Source of the DNA: CAZTPC01 sp964615565
GTDB taxonomy: Bacteria; Patescibacteriota; Saccharimonadia; Saccharimonadales; AWTP1-31
Assembly: GCA_964615565.1 (NCBI GenBank)
Contig: CAZTPC010000020.1
Span: forward strand, 1 to 16,760
Reading direction: 5' to 3'
Length of the DNA: 16,760 bases
Under the pieces are notes generated by a model, which did no database searches, was not told where the DNA came from, and worked only from the letters and a program-made list of their open reading frames with translations. The position numbers were made by a program, and so were the translations under genes. This document shows, in pieces, positions 1 through 7,038 of this stretch. Position 1 is the first letter of the stretch; every line of letters starts with the position of its first letter.

Positions 1-609
1 AAGCGTAATTAGGTCGGAGATCCCTTGCACGCCTTGGCGAAGGACATCGTCAGCAACTTTAAATGCTTCGAGTAGTGGTGTTTGGCGATCAATAGTTTGT
101 AAGAGTCGATCATTTGGGATGATAATAAGAGTATCTACTGCATCACGAAGATTCTCGATAGCAGATTCCGCGTTACGTCGACGCTTCTCGCCCTCGAATG
201 CAAATGGCTTGGTAGCAAAGCCTACGACCAAAATGCCCTCTTCTTTAGCGGCGCGTGCGACCACATGCCCAGCACCACTTCCGGTACCACCACCTGCGCC
301 AATCGTCACAAATACCATGTCAGCGCCTTGGATAGCTTTCTTTATCTCATCAATAGATTCTCCGGCAGCTTGTTCGCCAACACTTGGGTCTGCACCCGCA
401 CCAAGACCGCGCGTTGTGTCTTTACCAATATGAATCTTCGTTGTGGCGTTTGAGTAGTGAAGAGCTTGGGAGTCTGTATTAATAACAATAAACTCAACGC
501 CGTCTACGCCTGCCTCAATCATTCGATTAACAGCTGCGCCACCGGCGCCACCAACACCTACTACTTTAATACGAGCGAACGTTTCTATGGCTGGAGCAAC
601 TTGTGGCAT
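1..609 (-). CDS. ftsZ: Cell division GTPase FtsZ (partial, N-terminal 203 residues)
   Basis: Tubulin-like GTPase that polymerises into the division ring at midcell. Only the first 203 residues lie in the window; the reading frame runs off base 1. Reading the minus strand from ATG 607-609 gives the nucleotide-binding glycine loop (VGVGGAGG, about 17-24), INTD (43-46), the tubulin signature GGGTGSG (106-112; most FtsZ proteins have GGGTGTG), NDRLL (166-170) and the following KVADDVLRQGVQGISDL segment typical of the GTPase core. The polymerisation and C-terminal tail regions are outside the window. A weak Shine-Dalgarno AAAGGG lies 11 nt before the ATG. It follows ftsA by 133 nt and has its own promoter, so it can be expressed independently of ftsA. 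Identity is secure. Confidence 0.97.
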   Translation of the reverse strand, partial: MPQVAPAIETFARIKVVGVGGAGGAAVNRMIEAGVDGVEFIVINTDSQALHYSNATTKIHIGKDTTRGLGAGADPSVGEQAAGESIDEIKKAIQGADMVFVTIGAGGGTGSGAGHVVARAAKEEGILVVGFATKPFAFEGEKRRRNAESAIENLRDAVDTLIIIPNDRLLQTIDRQTPLLEAFKVADDVLRQGVQGISDLITL

Positions 610-651
610 GTGTCTTCTATCCCTTTAAACTCTTGCTTGAATACAAATCCA

Positions 652-680
652 AGTATACTGCATTCCACTTCAGCTATCAA
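652..680 (-). promoter_or_regulatory. Sigma70-type promoter of ftsZ
   Basis: Minus strand: -35 TTGATA (675-680), exactly 17 nt spacer, -10 TATACT (652-657). Predicted start near 645, leaving a leader of about 36 nt before the ftsZ ATG. Five of six bases match consensus in the -10 and at least four in the -35. Inferred from sequence only. Confidence 0.7.
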
Positions 681-742
681 TGAACAATACCCAAGTCTAG
701 ACGTCGATACTCTATCATACGCTGGGGTAATTTATGTATGCG

Positions 743-1972
743 TTACTTCTTAAATCGACTAATGAACCCGTCAATGATACCGGTCACATTCGTGCGCCTG
801 CCGCTATCCTGTTGCTCTGCGGCCGGTCCAAGGAGCATATCAAGTAGCATAAGACCTACCGCGCTAGCGTACGCAGGATCTTGGACAGTGTCCATTAGAC
901 CTGCCAGGGGCTGGAGTTTCCCAACACGTGCAGCTAGCTCGAGTCGTTCCTTTGCGTATTCGGCAATACCAGGGAGATTTGCCGTGCCGCCAACTAATAC
1001 AGCACCGCCAGGTAACTTCCTAGAGCGCTGAATGCGTTTTAGTTCCTTATCTACATATTCAAAGAGTTCCTCTACTCGAGCTTCGATGATCATCTGAACT
1101 TCGTCGGCATCAAATTCATGACGAGTCTTGTTAATAACAATAGATAGTGGTCCCTTTTTGGCGTATTTGCCTAGGCCACCGAACTGTAGCTTCACTGCCT
1201 CTGCAATATCGAGATCAGTCTTAAGGCCGATTGCTAGGTCATTCGTAATATTAGTTCCACCCATAGGGATGATTGCAACATGTTGCACCTCACCTTCTTC
1301 GAGGACTACGAGATTGGTTGTCCCAGCGCCGATATCAAGCAATACAGTGCCCGACTCTTTCTGCTGTCCAGTTAGCACTGCTTCTGCCGCGGCCAGACTA
1401 GATACAGTGTGATGGTTTGCTGGCAGATGAGCCTTCTCAAGAACAAGGTCAAGATTACGTAGTGTAGGTGTTGATGCCGTGACAATATGTGTATCTACTT
1501 CAAGACGTACGCCCTGCATACCGACTGGGTCCTTAATACCACCTTGTCCATCAAGTCGATAGTTTTTGGCAAAGACCTGAATTATCTCCCTGTTCGGCGG
1601 GAGCTTCACGATGGTTGCAGCTTCTTCGACTCGAAGTCGATCATCGTCGGTAATCTCTCTGTTGGCTGCGCTAATCGCGATAACACCTCTAGAATCCATG
1701 CCCATAACCTGAGGCCCATTAACATTAACTGTTGCAGATGGTATATGAACGCCCGCCAACCGCTCTGCCTCTGCTACTGCCTCAGTAACAGCCTCTACTA
1801 CTTCATCAATTCGAACAGCAACACCTTTACGCATCCCCTTATTAGCAGCACTTCCGTGGCCAATCACAGATACAATGTTTGTTTCGCCGGACTCTAACAT
1901 TCCTATGACACAGCGAACGGTGTTAGTGCCAATGTCTAGCCCATAATAATGTTGGGCTGGTTGTTCACGCAT
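743..1972 (-). CDS. ftsA: Cell division protein FtsA
   Basis: Actin-like ATPase that tethers FtsZ filaments to the membrane and recruits later divisome proteins. The 409-residue product has normal family length. Visible motifs are phosphate-1 DIGTNT (13-18), the phosphate-2 motif LLDIGAGTTN (211-220), the adenosine motif VLVGGTANLPGI (325-336), and a C-terminal amphipathic helix IIDGFISRFKK (399-409) matching the membrane-targeting sequence of FtsA, after a polar linker (about 384-398). The region between the phosphate motifs (about 80-160) corresponds to the SHS2/1C subdomain. Gene order ftsA-ftsZ is the common one. There is no good Shine-Dalgarno near ATG 1970-1972; instead a -10 element sits 7 nt upstream, suggesting a leaderless message. 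Confidence 0.97.
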   Translation of the reverse strand: MREQPAQHYYGLDIGTNTVRCVIGMLESGETNIVSVIGHGSAANKGMRKGVAVRIDEVVEAVTEAVAEAERLAGVHIPSATVNVNGPQVMGMDSRGVIAISAANREITDDDRLRVEEAATIVKLPPNREIIQVFAKNYRLDGQGGIKDPVGMQGVRLEVDTHIVTASTPTLRNLDLVLEKAHLPANHHTVSSLAAAEAVLTGQQKESGTVLLDIGAGTTNLVVLEEGEVQHVAIIPMGGTNITNDLAIGLKTDLDIAEAVKLQFGGLGKYAKKGPLSIVINKTRHEFDADEVQMIIEARVEELFEYVDKELKRIQRSRKLPGGAVLVGGTANLPGIAEYAKERLELAARVGKLQPLAGLMDTVQDPAYASAVGLMLLDMLLGPAAEQQDSGRRTNVTGIIDGFISRFKK

Positions 1973-1979
1973 ATGGTCA

Positions 1980-2008
1980 AGTATAGCGCTTGTCCTTTTA
2001 GCCTACAA
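1980..2008 (-). promoter_or_regulatory. Promoter of ftsA, predicted leaderless
   Basis: Minus strand: -35 TTGTAG (2003-2008), 17 nt spacer, -10 TATACT (1980-1985). Only 7 nt separate the -10 from the ftsA ATG, so transcription would begin at or within a base or two of the start codon. The -35 matches consensus at three positions. Confidence 0.6.
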
Positions 2009-2043
2009 GTGTCCTGCTGAATAGTTTGTGTTCAGCCACCGAA

Positions 2044-2799
2044 CTAGACTTGTGTCAGAATCTCAAATCCGTGTTCGGTGATTAAAATCGTGTGTTCAAA
2101 ATGTGCAGCAAGAGAGCCATCATTGGTTTTGATAGTCCAACCATCCTTACCTAAATAGACTTCATCTCGACCAAGTGTGGCCATGGGCTCAATAGCAATT
2201 GTCATGCCAGCCTCAAGTTCAGGGCCAGTGTTCGCCCTGCCGTAGTTTGGAATGTTCGGATCTTCATGAACGAAATGTCCTACTCCATGCCCAACAAGGT
2301 CTTTAACGATTCCATAATGATGTTTGTTTAACACCGTTTCTATGGCTTGAGCAATAGTCCCAACACGCACGCCATCCTTAAGTTCCTCAATCCCGGCATA
2401 CAGAGACTTCTCGGTTTCAAGGATAAGCTTCTTAACCTTCTCATCAGACGTTGTACCAGCAACAACAGTTATAGCTGCATCCGTGATCATCCTATCCACT
2501 GCTACGCCAAAGTCCAGACTAACAATATCACCGTTCTTAATCACTCGATCTCTATTTGGGATGCCGTGCACAACCTCATCATTTAGTGAGATGCAAATCA
2601 CATCCGGGAAGCCTTGATAGCCTAAAAATGCCGGCTTCCCGCCAAGTTCTCGTAGCTTTTCAGCGGCAAGGTCAGCAAGGTCTTTGGTAGTCATACCTGG
2701 CTCGACTTGGCCCCGCAAGTATTCAAGAACAGTGGCCAATTGCCGGCCACTCTCTCGCATTGCCTCAATCTCGTGAGTATTCTTAACCTTGGTATACAT
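2044..2799 (-). CDS. map: Type I methionine aminopeptidase
   Basis: Removes the N-terminal methionine of nascent proteins after deformylation; cytosolic, dinuclear metal enzyme. The 251 residues match the length of the E. coli type I enzyme. All catalytic positions are visible: metal ligands D96 (SLDFG), D107 (ITDAA), H171 (GHGVG), E204 (IEPMA) and E235 (HFEHT), plus the substrate-contacting histidines H78 (VVHGI) and H178 (FVHED). There is no N-terminal zinc-finger extension. Its ATG overlaps the adk stop by one base (TAATG), indicating translational coupling in a yqeY-adk-map operon. Functionally it follows the deformylase encoded at 6454 in the same window. Confidence 0.97.
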   Translation of the reverse strand: MYTKVKNTHEIEAMRESGRQLATVLEYLRGQVEPGMTTKDLADLAAEKLRELGGKPAFLGYQGFPDVICISLNDEVVHGIPNRDRVIKNGDIVSLDFGVAVDRMITDAAITVVAGTTSDEKVKKLILETEKSLYAGIEELKDGVRVGTIAQAIETVLNKHHYGIVKDLVGHGVGHFVHEDPNIPNYGRANTGPELEAGMTIAIEPMATLGRDEVYLGKDGWTIKTNDGSLAAHFEHTILITEHGFEILTQV

Positions 2800-3326
2800 T
2801 ACAAGAGCTCGGCAATCTTATCGTGAACTATCTGTGGCGCTGGCGCAGCATCGATATCATGAACCGTAACGCCACGTTTACGGAAGTCTTCTAGGATTGG
2901 GAGCGTAACTGCCTCATATTCGTCGAAACGTTTGCGAATAGCTGCCTCGGTGTCATCTTGGCGTCCGCGCTGAGTAAGACGACCAAGCACAAGTTCTTCT
3001 GATGCAGTTAGGTGAATAACCGCCGTAAGATCAAATCGCCCCATCTCTACTTGGTCGACTAGCCAGTCTGCCTGCTTAAGTGTTCGTGGAAAACCATCGA
3101 GAATAAACTCTTCCTTAAGATCTATAAGGTCAAAAACGCGGTCCATCATACGGATCATCTCTGCATCACTTAGCAGCTGCCCAGCGAGCATCTCTTGTCG
3201 ACGCTTCCCAGTGACGAGCACTCGAAGTATTTCACCTGTTGATATCCATGCGTAGCCACGCTCATCGGCAAGAAGCCGACCCTGCATACTTTTACCCGCA
3301 CCTGCGACACCCATTAGTACTATCAT
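2799..3326 (-). CDS. adk: Adenylate kinase, short (LID-less) form
   Basis: Nucleoside monophosphate kinase, interconverting ATP + AMP and 2 ADP. P-loop GVAGAGKS (6-13), AMP-site STGEILR (29-35; most enzymes have TGDxLR) and DGFPRT (77-82) are all present. The protein has only 175 residues against about 215 for long bacterial Adk: after LTQRGR the sequence goes straight to QDDTEAAIRKRFDEY (123-137), so the zinc/LID insertion with its Cys motif is absent and replaced by a minimal loop. It overlaps yqeY upstream by ATGA and map downstream by TAATG. The classical neighbour secY is missing. Another NMP kinase specificity cannot be excluded from sequence alone, but the adk-map pairing supports Adk. 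Confidence 0.9.
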   Translation of the reverse strand: MIVLMGVAGAGKSMQGRLLADERGYAWISTGEILRVLVTGKRRQEMLAGQLLSDAEMIRMMDRVFDLIDLKEEFILDGFPRTLKQADWLVDQVEMGRFDLTAVIHLTASEELVLGRLTQRGRQDDTEAAIRKRFDEYEAVTLPILEDFRKRGVTVHDIDAAPAPQIVHDKIAELL

Positions 3327-3778
3327 AAGTTTAAATACTCCTTTACCAGCCTAGCTATTACCGAACCATCTGCTGAAGCTCCAGCTTCTTTCTTAACCGC
3401 ACCTATTAGCTGACCCATCTGTTGGACTTCTGTAATAGATAGTGCTCCCGCCTGTTTCTTTACGATCTCAGCAAGTTCGGACTCATCCATTTGCTCCGGT
3501 AAGTACTTAGCGATTACTTCTTTCTCGGCTTCTTCTGCAACAGCCTTCTCGGTATTACCGCCACGTTTGTATAGATCTGCGCTTTCCGCACGTTTCTTGG
3601 CTTCTTTTTGGAGTAAGGTAATTACCGCTTCTTCACCCAGACCTTCTTCTCTACTACCTTCGGCTACCTCCGCATAAAGTATTGCGCTCTTAAGCCCCCG
3701 AAGGGTTGTTACAAGTGTCTTATCGCCACCGAGCATGGCTTGCTTGATGTCTGCTTCAATTTGTTCTTTTATTGTCAT
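3323..3778 (-). CDS. yqeY: GatB/YqeY domain protein
   Basis: 151-residue protein of the YqeY family, which resembles the tRNA-binding tail domain of the GatB subunit of the Asp/Glu-tRNA amidotransferase. The molecular role of the free-standing form is not established; a tRNA-related function is assumed from homology. Typical features seen are the N-terminal IKEQIEADIKQAM, the helix ending in RGLKSAI, a central charged stretch ending in KKRAESADLYKRG, the KYLPEQM motif, and a C-terminal SADGSVIARLVKEYL. It is the first gene of the operon with adk and map; its stop TGA overlaps the adk start (ATGA). The sequence AAAGGT lies 4 nt before ATG and could serve as a ribosome site if it is transcribed. 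Confidence 0.92.
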   Translation of the reverse strand: MTIKEQIEADIKQAMLGGDKTLVTTLRGLKSAILYAEVAEGSREEGLGEEAVITLLQKEAKKRAESADLYKRGGNTEKAVAEEAEKEVIAKYLPEQMDESELAEIVKKQAGALSITEVQQMGQLIGAVKKEAGASADGSVIARLVKEYLNL

Positions 3779-3788
3779 AATTACCTTT

Positions 3789-3817
3789 AGTGTAACAAAC
3801 TAAAAAACCCCTGAAAA
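3789..3817 (-). promoter_or_regulatory. Candidate promoter of yqeY-adk-map, overlapping the rpsU terminator
   Basis: Minus strand: TTTTCA (3812-3817), 17 nt spacer, TACACT (3789-3794), 10 nt before the yqeY ATG. The -35 falls in the loop and inner stem of the rpsU terminator. The match is weaker than for other promoters here; the alternative is partial read-through from rpsU. Confidence 0.4.
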
Positions 3818-3830
3818 GACAGGGGTTTTT
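3802..3830 (-). terminator. Rho-independent terminator of rpsU
   Basis: An 11 bp stem, AAAAACCCCTG (3803-3813) pairing with CAGGGGTTTTT (3820-3830), closes a 6-nt loop. Read on the minus strand the stem is followed by a T run, directly after the rpsU stop codon (3846-3848). Confidence 0.9.
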
Positions 3831-3845
3831 GATCGATCGATGATC

Positions 3846-4061
3846 TTAGCGAATACCAAGCTTGAGCTTCTTCACCTTGATAGCCTTGCGCTCACGACGA
3901 ACGATAGCTTTTAGGCGTCGCTCTCGTTTGCTCATTGGCTTCTCGAAGTACTGTGCTTGCTTTGCAGCAGCAAGTGCGCCGGATTGCTGAACCTTTCGGT
4001 TGAAACGGCGAAGAAGGTTTTCGAACGATTCTTTTGCGTCTTTACGTGTTACTTGAATCAT
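3846..4061 (-). CDS. rpsU: Small ribosomal subunit protein bS21
   Basis: 71-residue, very basic protein of the 30S platform near the anti-Shine-Dalgarno end of 16S rRNA. Typical S21 features are the N-terminal IQVTRKDAKESFENLLRRF (2-20), a following KVQQSG, and the C-terminal basic block with KPMSKRERRLKAIVRRERK (41-59). Length is normal. The gene stands alone: its promoter is just upstream and a strong terminator lies just downstream. There is no Shine-Dalgarno; the -10 element is 8 nt from the ATG, predicting a leaderless message, which is notable for the very protein that influences initiation at the anti-Shine-Dalgarno region. Confidence 0.95.
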   Translation of the reverse strand: MIQVTRKDAKESFENLLRRFNRKVQQSGALAAAKQAQYFEKPMSKRERRLKAIVRRERKAIKVKKLKLGIR

Positions 4062-4069
4062 AGGTGTAG

Positions 4070-4098
4070 ATTATATGTTAACAGAGGCAGAATAGCAA
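4070..4098 (-). promoter_or_regulatory. Promoter of rpsU, predicted leaderless
   Basis: Minus strand: -35 TTGCTA (4093-4098), 17 nt spacer, consensus -10 TATAAT (4070-4075), and 8 nt (4062-4069) to the ATG. Predicted transcription start at or next to the start codon. Confidence 0.7.
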
Positions 4099-4111
4099 CC
4101 CCAGGTAGAAC

Positions 4112-4429
4112 TTAGGCGTTTGATGCAGGGTTAGACTTCTTTTGATTAAGTCGCTGTGACTTAAGAACGATACTCTGGAGTTCTTTAAATATAGCAAAGT
4201 GTTTGTTGGTGTGATAAATCTTGGTATTGCCCTGCTTCTCAGAAATAAGGAAACCAATCTTTTCTAGTCGCTTTAATTCGCGCTGGATATTTCCGGCATC
4301 TTCACGGATGAGCTTAGCTAGCCCACGAACGTGAGTTTTAAAATCTGGGTACTTTGCATAGACCACTATGATCTTGCGTCGAACTCGGGAGGTGATAAAT
4401 ACGTCTAACATAAGCTTCTTTATTGTCAT
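4112..4429 (-). CDS. Small winged-helix DNA-binding protein (putative transcriptional regulator)
   Basis: 105-residue protein with a winged helix-turn-helix fold predicted from its pattern. An N-terminal helix (LMLDVFITSRVRRKIIVVYA, 6-25) is followed by the HTH region in which helices around 34-43 (VRGLAKLI) and 46-60 (AGNIQRELKRLEKIG) fit the recognition helices, and a beta wing (FLISEKQGNTKIYHTN, 60-75). This resembles ArsR/MarR-like or nucleotidyltransferase-associated winged helices; no sensor domain, cysteine metal site or other effector motif is visible. The C-terminus (about 90-105) is Lys/Asn-rich and probably disordered. It is transcribed divergently from priA-def-fmt with closely packed promoters, so autoregulation or control of that cluster is plausible but unproven. 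ATG 4427-4429 was chosen as start; a second Met at residue 7 is possible. Confidence 0.75.
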   Translation of the reverse strand: MTIKKLMLDVFITSRVRRKIIVVYAKYPDFKTHVRGLAKLIREDAGNIQRELKRLEKIGFLISEKQGNTKIYHTNKHFAIFKELQSIVLKSQRLNQKKSNPASNA

Positions 4430-4439
4430 TAGAACAACG

Positions 4440-4450
4440 ACTAACTTAGT
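4440..4450. promoter_or_regulatory. Short palindrome, possible operator
   Basis: ACTAACTTAGT is an 11-bp palindrome centred on C4445 that overlaps the -10 of the regulator's promoter and its predicted start site. The half-site CTAACT recurs at 4487-4492, just upstream of the priA -10. An operator role is inferred only from this placement. Confidence 0.3.
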
Positions 4451-4476
4451 ATAACCATTCTTTTGACCTAATTCAA
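4448..4476 (-). promoter_or_regulatory. Promoter of the winged-helix gene
   Basis: Minus strand: -35 TTGAAT (4471-4476), 17 nt spacer, -10 TATACT (4448-4453), 18 nt before the ATG. Predicted leader about 11 nt with no Shine-Dalgarno. Confidence 0.65.
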
Positions 4477-4497
4477 TACTTGTCTGCTAACTATGTC

Positions 4498-4503
4498 TAT
4501 AAT
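4498..4503 (+). promoter_or_regulatory. -10 element of priA, predicted leaderless
   Basis: A perfect TATAAT lies 6 nt before ATG 4510. No good -35 is seen at 16-18 nt; the region overlaps the -35 of the divergent promoter. The intervening AGGGG could instead act as a short-spaced ribosome site. Confidence 0.55.
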
Positions 4504-4509
4504 AGGGGT

Positions 4510-6444
4510 ATGAACTACTTTGAGGTCATGGTTGGAAGTAATACTTACCACGGAAGTGAGGCGTTAACCTACTGCTTTGAGGGCCAGATTGAAGTTGGCA
4601 CAATTGTCTCTGTCCCGCTCCGCCGCGCCAAGGTTTCAGGTATTGTAATCAAGGTCACATCTAAGCCAAGTTTTGCAGTAAAACCTATTTTGGCAATTCA
4701 GACCGAGGAGCCATTACCCACATCAACTGCCATCCTTGCTTCGTGGCTAGGGCAATACTATCCATCTCCGAGTGGCACTGTGGTATCCCAGTTTATCCCT
4801 AGTAACTTATTGAAGAGTCTAAAGATACCCGAAACCCTGCATGCAAATACCAGTCCACGTATACCCCTCCCACCGCTATCAGAAGAGCAACGGGCAGCCA
4901 TCGCAGCGATAGGGGCTAGTAAAGAGCGGACTAGTCTTATTCACGGCGATACGGGTACGGGTAAAACCCGAATCTATTCCGAGTTAGCCGAGCAATGTCT
5001 TGCTGACGGGAAAAGTGTCATAGTTCTCACTCCGGAGATAGGGTTAACTTCTCAGCTCGCAGACAATCTATCGCACCTTCCTGCGCCAGTCGTGGTCTTT
5101 CACTCAGGACTAACTGCGGCGGCGCGCCGCGACCTGTGGTTACAGGTGTTATATAGTAAGGGACCTCTCGTGGTAGTAGGACCTCGGTCTGCACTTTTCG
5201 TGCCACTTCGTTCGGTTGGGTTAATCGTAGTAGATGAAGCGCACGATGGCGCATATAAACAAGATCAGAGCCCTCGATATAATGCGCTGCGAGTTGCAGC
5301 CAAATTAGCCGAACTGCATGATTCCTTGTTAGTATTTGGAACAGCCACCCCTTTGGTCAGTGAATACTTCTTCCTGGAAGCCAAGCATATACCCATCATT
5401 CGCCTAACCGAGAACGCTAATGGCCAAAAAACCACAGTGACGACCAAAATCATTGACGGGAACGACAGGAGCCAGTTTGGCCGACACCCATTCCTGTCAG
5501 ACACCTTGCTAGAAGAGATAGGTCAAAGCCTTTCTACCAAGCGACAATCACTAGTGTTTCTTAACCGTCGAGGTACGGCAAGAATTGTTATGTGCCAAAA
5601 CTCAGATTGGCAAGCATCATGCCCTAATTGCGATCTGCCGCTGACGTATCACAGCGATACGCACAACATGCGCTGCCATACTTGCGGCTATCATGCTCCA
5701 CCCCTATTAAACTGCCCTGTTTGTGGTAGCCCTGACATTGTCTTTAAGAGTATTGGAACAAAAGCCGTAACTGAGGCGTTGATCGGCTTGTTCCCGAGTG
5801 CAGTTGTCAGACGCTTCGACACAGACAACAAAAAAGACGAAAGGCTTGATCTCCATTACAAAGATGTACGAGACGGTAATGTAGATATTGTTGTTGGTAC
5901 ACAAATGCTCGTTAAGGGCCTTGATCTCCCTAAACTTGCAGTTGTGGGTGTGGTTGCCGCGGATAGCAGCCTCTACTTCCCTGATTACACTGCCGAAGAG
6001 CAAACGTACCAACTCCTCACACAGGTAGTCGGGCGCGTCGGCCGAGGCCATGGCGATGGAACGGTCGTCATCCAGACATTCAACCCAAACAGCCATACAA
6101 TCGAGGCAGCAGTCAATAAAGATTGGACAACATTCTATACCCAGCAGGTTCAAACTCGCAAAGAACATCGCTTCCCACCGTATTTTCACCTTCTCAAACT
6201 AATGGTCAAGAGAAAAAGCAGATCCAGCGCCCAGCAAGCAGCAACTAGCTTCAGAACCGCCCTGTTGCAAGAAGTTCGCAACATCGAAGTCGTGGGTCCA
6301 ACTCCAGCGTTTCATGAAAAACATGGAGACTTCTATACATGGCAACTAGTAGTGCGGGCAAAACAACGCCAGATACTTGTTGATATCGCCGAAAACCTGC
6401 CCGCAAATTGGTCTCATGATATAGATCCTTCTAATCTGTTATAA
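4510..6444 (+). CDS. priA: Primosomal replication restart helicase PriA
   Basis: 3'-5' superfamily 2 helicase that recognises stalled forks and reloads the replisome. From ATG 4510 the product is 644 residues, shorter than the roughly 730 of E. coli. In order: N-terminal DNA-binding domain (about 1-105), Walker A GDTGTGKT (146-153), motif Ia LTPEIGLT (173-180), Walker B DEAH (242-245), GTAT motif III (277-280), the zinc-binding insertion (362-405), GTQMLVKG (463-470) and motif VI QVVGRVGRG (505-513). The cysteine array has seven of the usual eight ligands: C362, C371, C374, C389, C392, C402, C405, with Ser365 where the second Cys is expected. Start choice: TTG 4480 would add ten residues, but ATG 4510 has a consensus -10 six nt upstream. 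It heads the conserved priA-def-fmt cluster. Confidence 0.95.
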   Translation: MNYFEVMVGSNTYHGSEALTYCFEGQIEVGTIVSVPLRRAKVSGIVIKVTSKPSFAVKPILAIQTEEPLPTSTAILASWLGQYYPSPSGTVVSQFIPSNLLKSLKIPETLHANTSPRIPLPPLSEEQRAAIAAIGASKERTSLIHGDTGTGKTRIYSELAEQCLADGKSVIVLTPEIGLTSQLADNLSHLPAPVVVFHSGLTAAARRDLWLQVLYSKGPLVVVGPRSALFVPLRSVGLIVVDEAHDGAYKQDQSPRYNALRVAAKLAELHDSLLVFGTATPLVSEYFFLEAKHIPIIRLTENANGQKTTVTTKIIDGNDRSQFGRHPFLSDTLLEEIGQSLSTKRQSLVFLNRRGTARIVMCQNSDWQASCPNCDLPLTYHSDTHNMRCHTCGYHAPPLLNCPVCGSPDIVFKSIGTKAVTEALIGLFPSAVVRRFDTDNKKDERLDLHYKDVRDGNVDIVVGTQMLVKGLDLPKLAVVGVVAADSSLYFPDYTAEEQTYQLLTQVVGRVGRGHGDGTVVIQTFNPNSHTIEAAVNKDWTTFYTQQVQTRKEHRFPPYFHLLKLMVKRKSRSSAQQAATSFRTALLQEVRNIEVVGPTPAFHEKHGDFYTWQLVVRAKQRQILVDIAENLPANWSHDIDPSNLL

Positions 6445-6445
6445 T
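6440..6445 (+). promoter_or_regulatory. -10 element internal to the priA-def junction
   Basis: TATAAT at 6440-6445 overlaps the priA stop codon (TAA 6442-6444) and lies 8 nt before the def ATG. A weak ATGATA (6416-6421, 18 nt spacer) could be its -35. Predicts an additional leaderless def-fmt transcript. Confidence 0.5.
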
Positions 6446-6453
6446 AGGCGCTA

Positions 6454-7038
6454 ATGTCCGTAGACCGTAACGCAATTATCACACTCCCAAACCCGCACCT
6501 TAGGCAACGCTCTAAAAAAGTCGGGATTATTACCGACCAGATCCGTCAGCTAGTTGAGGATATGGAGTCGGCTGTACTTGATTGGGACAATAGCCGTGAG
6601 CACGAAGTTACCGTTGCCTTGGCCGCTGTTCAGATAGACGAACTCTACAGAGTAGTAATTGTCCGCGAAGACTTTGATCACAAAGTCGAGCCCCGTTATA
6701 CGGCGCTTATTAACCCTGAAATAGTAAAACTTGAAGGTAAGATTACGTATGACTACGAAGGGTGTCTCAGTATTCGATCTGTTTATGGGTATGTCCCTCG
6801 GCACGATAAAGTCCGCATTAAAGCACTCAATATCGACGGTAAGCCCATTCGTTTCTCTGCAACTGGCTTCTTGAGCCGCGTGCTTCAGCACGAGGTAGAC
6901 CACACAAACGGCAAACTCTTCATCGACCACATCATAGGTCAAGAAGAGGCCTTTTTTGAACTTACAGACAAAGGCAAACTCGAACCCCTAGACTATGAAA
7001 AAGACGTTAAGGGCAATAAAACTCTATGGATCGAGTAG
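6454..7038 (+). CDS. def: Peptide deformylase
   Basis: Metalloenzyme that removes the formyl group from the initiator methionine. 194 residues. Motif 2 EGCLS (102-106, metal ligand C104) and motif 3 QHEVDH (145-150, ligands H146 and H150, catalytic E147) are canonical. Motif 1, normally GxGLAAPQ, reads TVALAAVQ (53-60): both glycines and the proline are replaced, while LAA and the catalytic-site glutamine Q60 remain. This may change the active-site loop but the metal site is intact, so activity is expected. It starts 9 nt after the priA stop and overlaps fmt by 13 nt, consistent with an operon. Its substrate-generating partner is the next gene. Confidence 0.94.
   Translation: MSVDRNAIITLPNPHLRQRSKKVGIITDQIRQLVEDMESAVLDWDNSREHEVTVALAAVQIDELYRVVIVREDFDHKVEPRYTALINPEIVKLEGKITYDYEGCLSIRSVYGYVPRHDKVRIKALNIDGKPIRFSATGFLSRVLQHEVDHTNGKLFIDHIIGQEEAFFELTDKGKLEPLDYEKDVKGNKTLWIE

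Noticed and set aside
4480..4509. Upstream TTG start for priA
   Set aside because: It adds ten residues with no family similarity, and the consensus -10 at 4498-4503 would lie inside the coding region.
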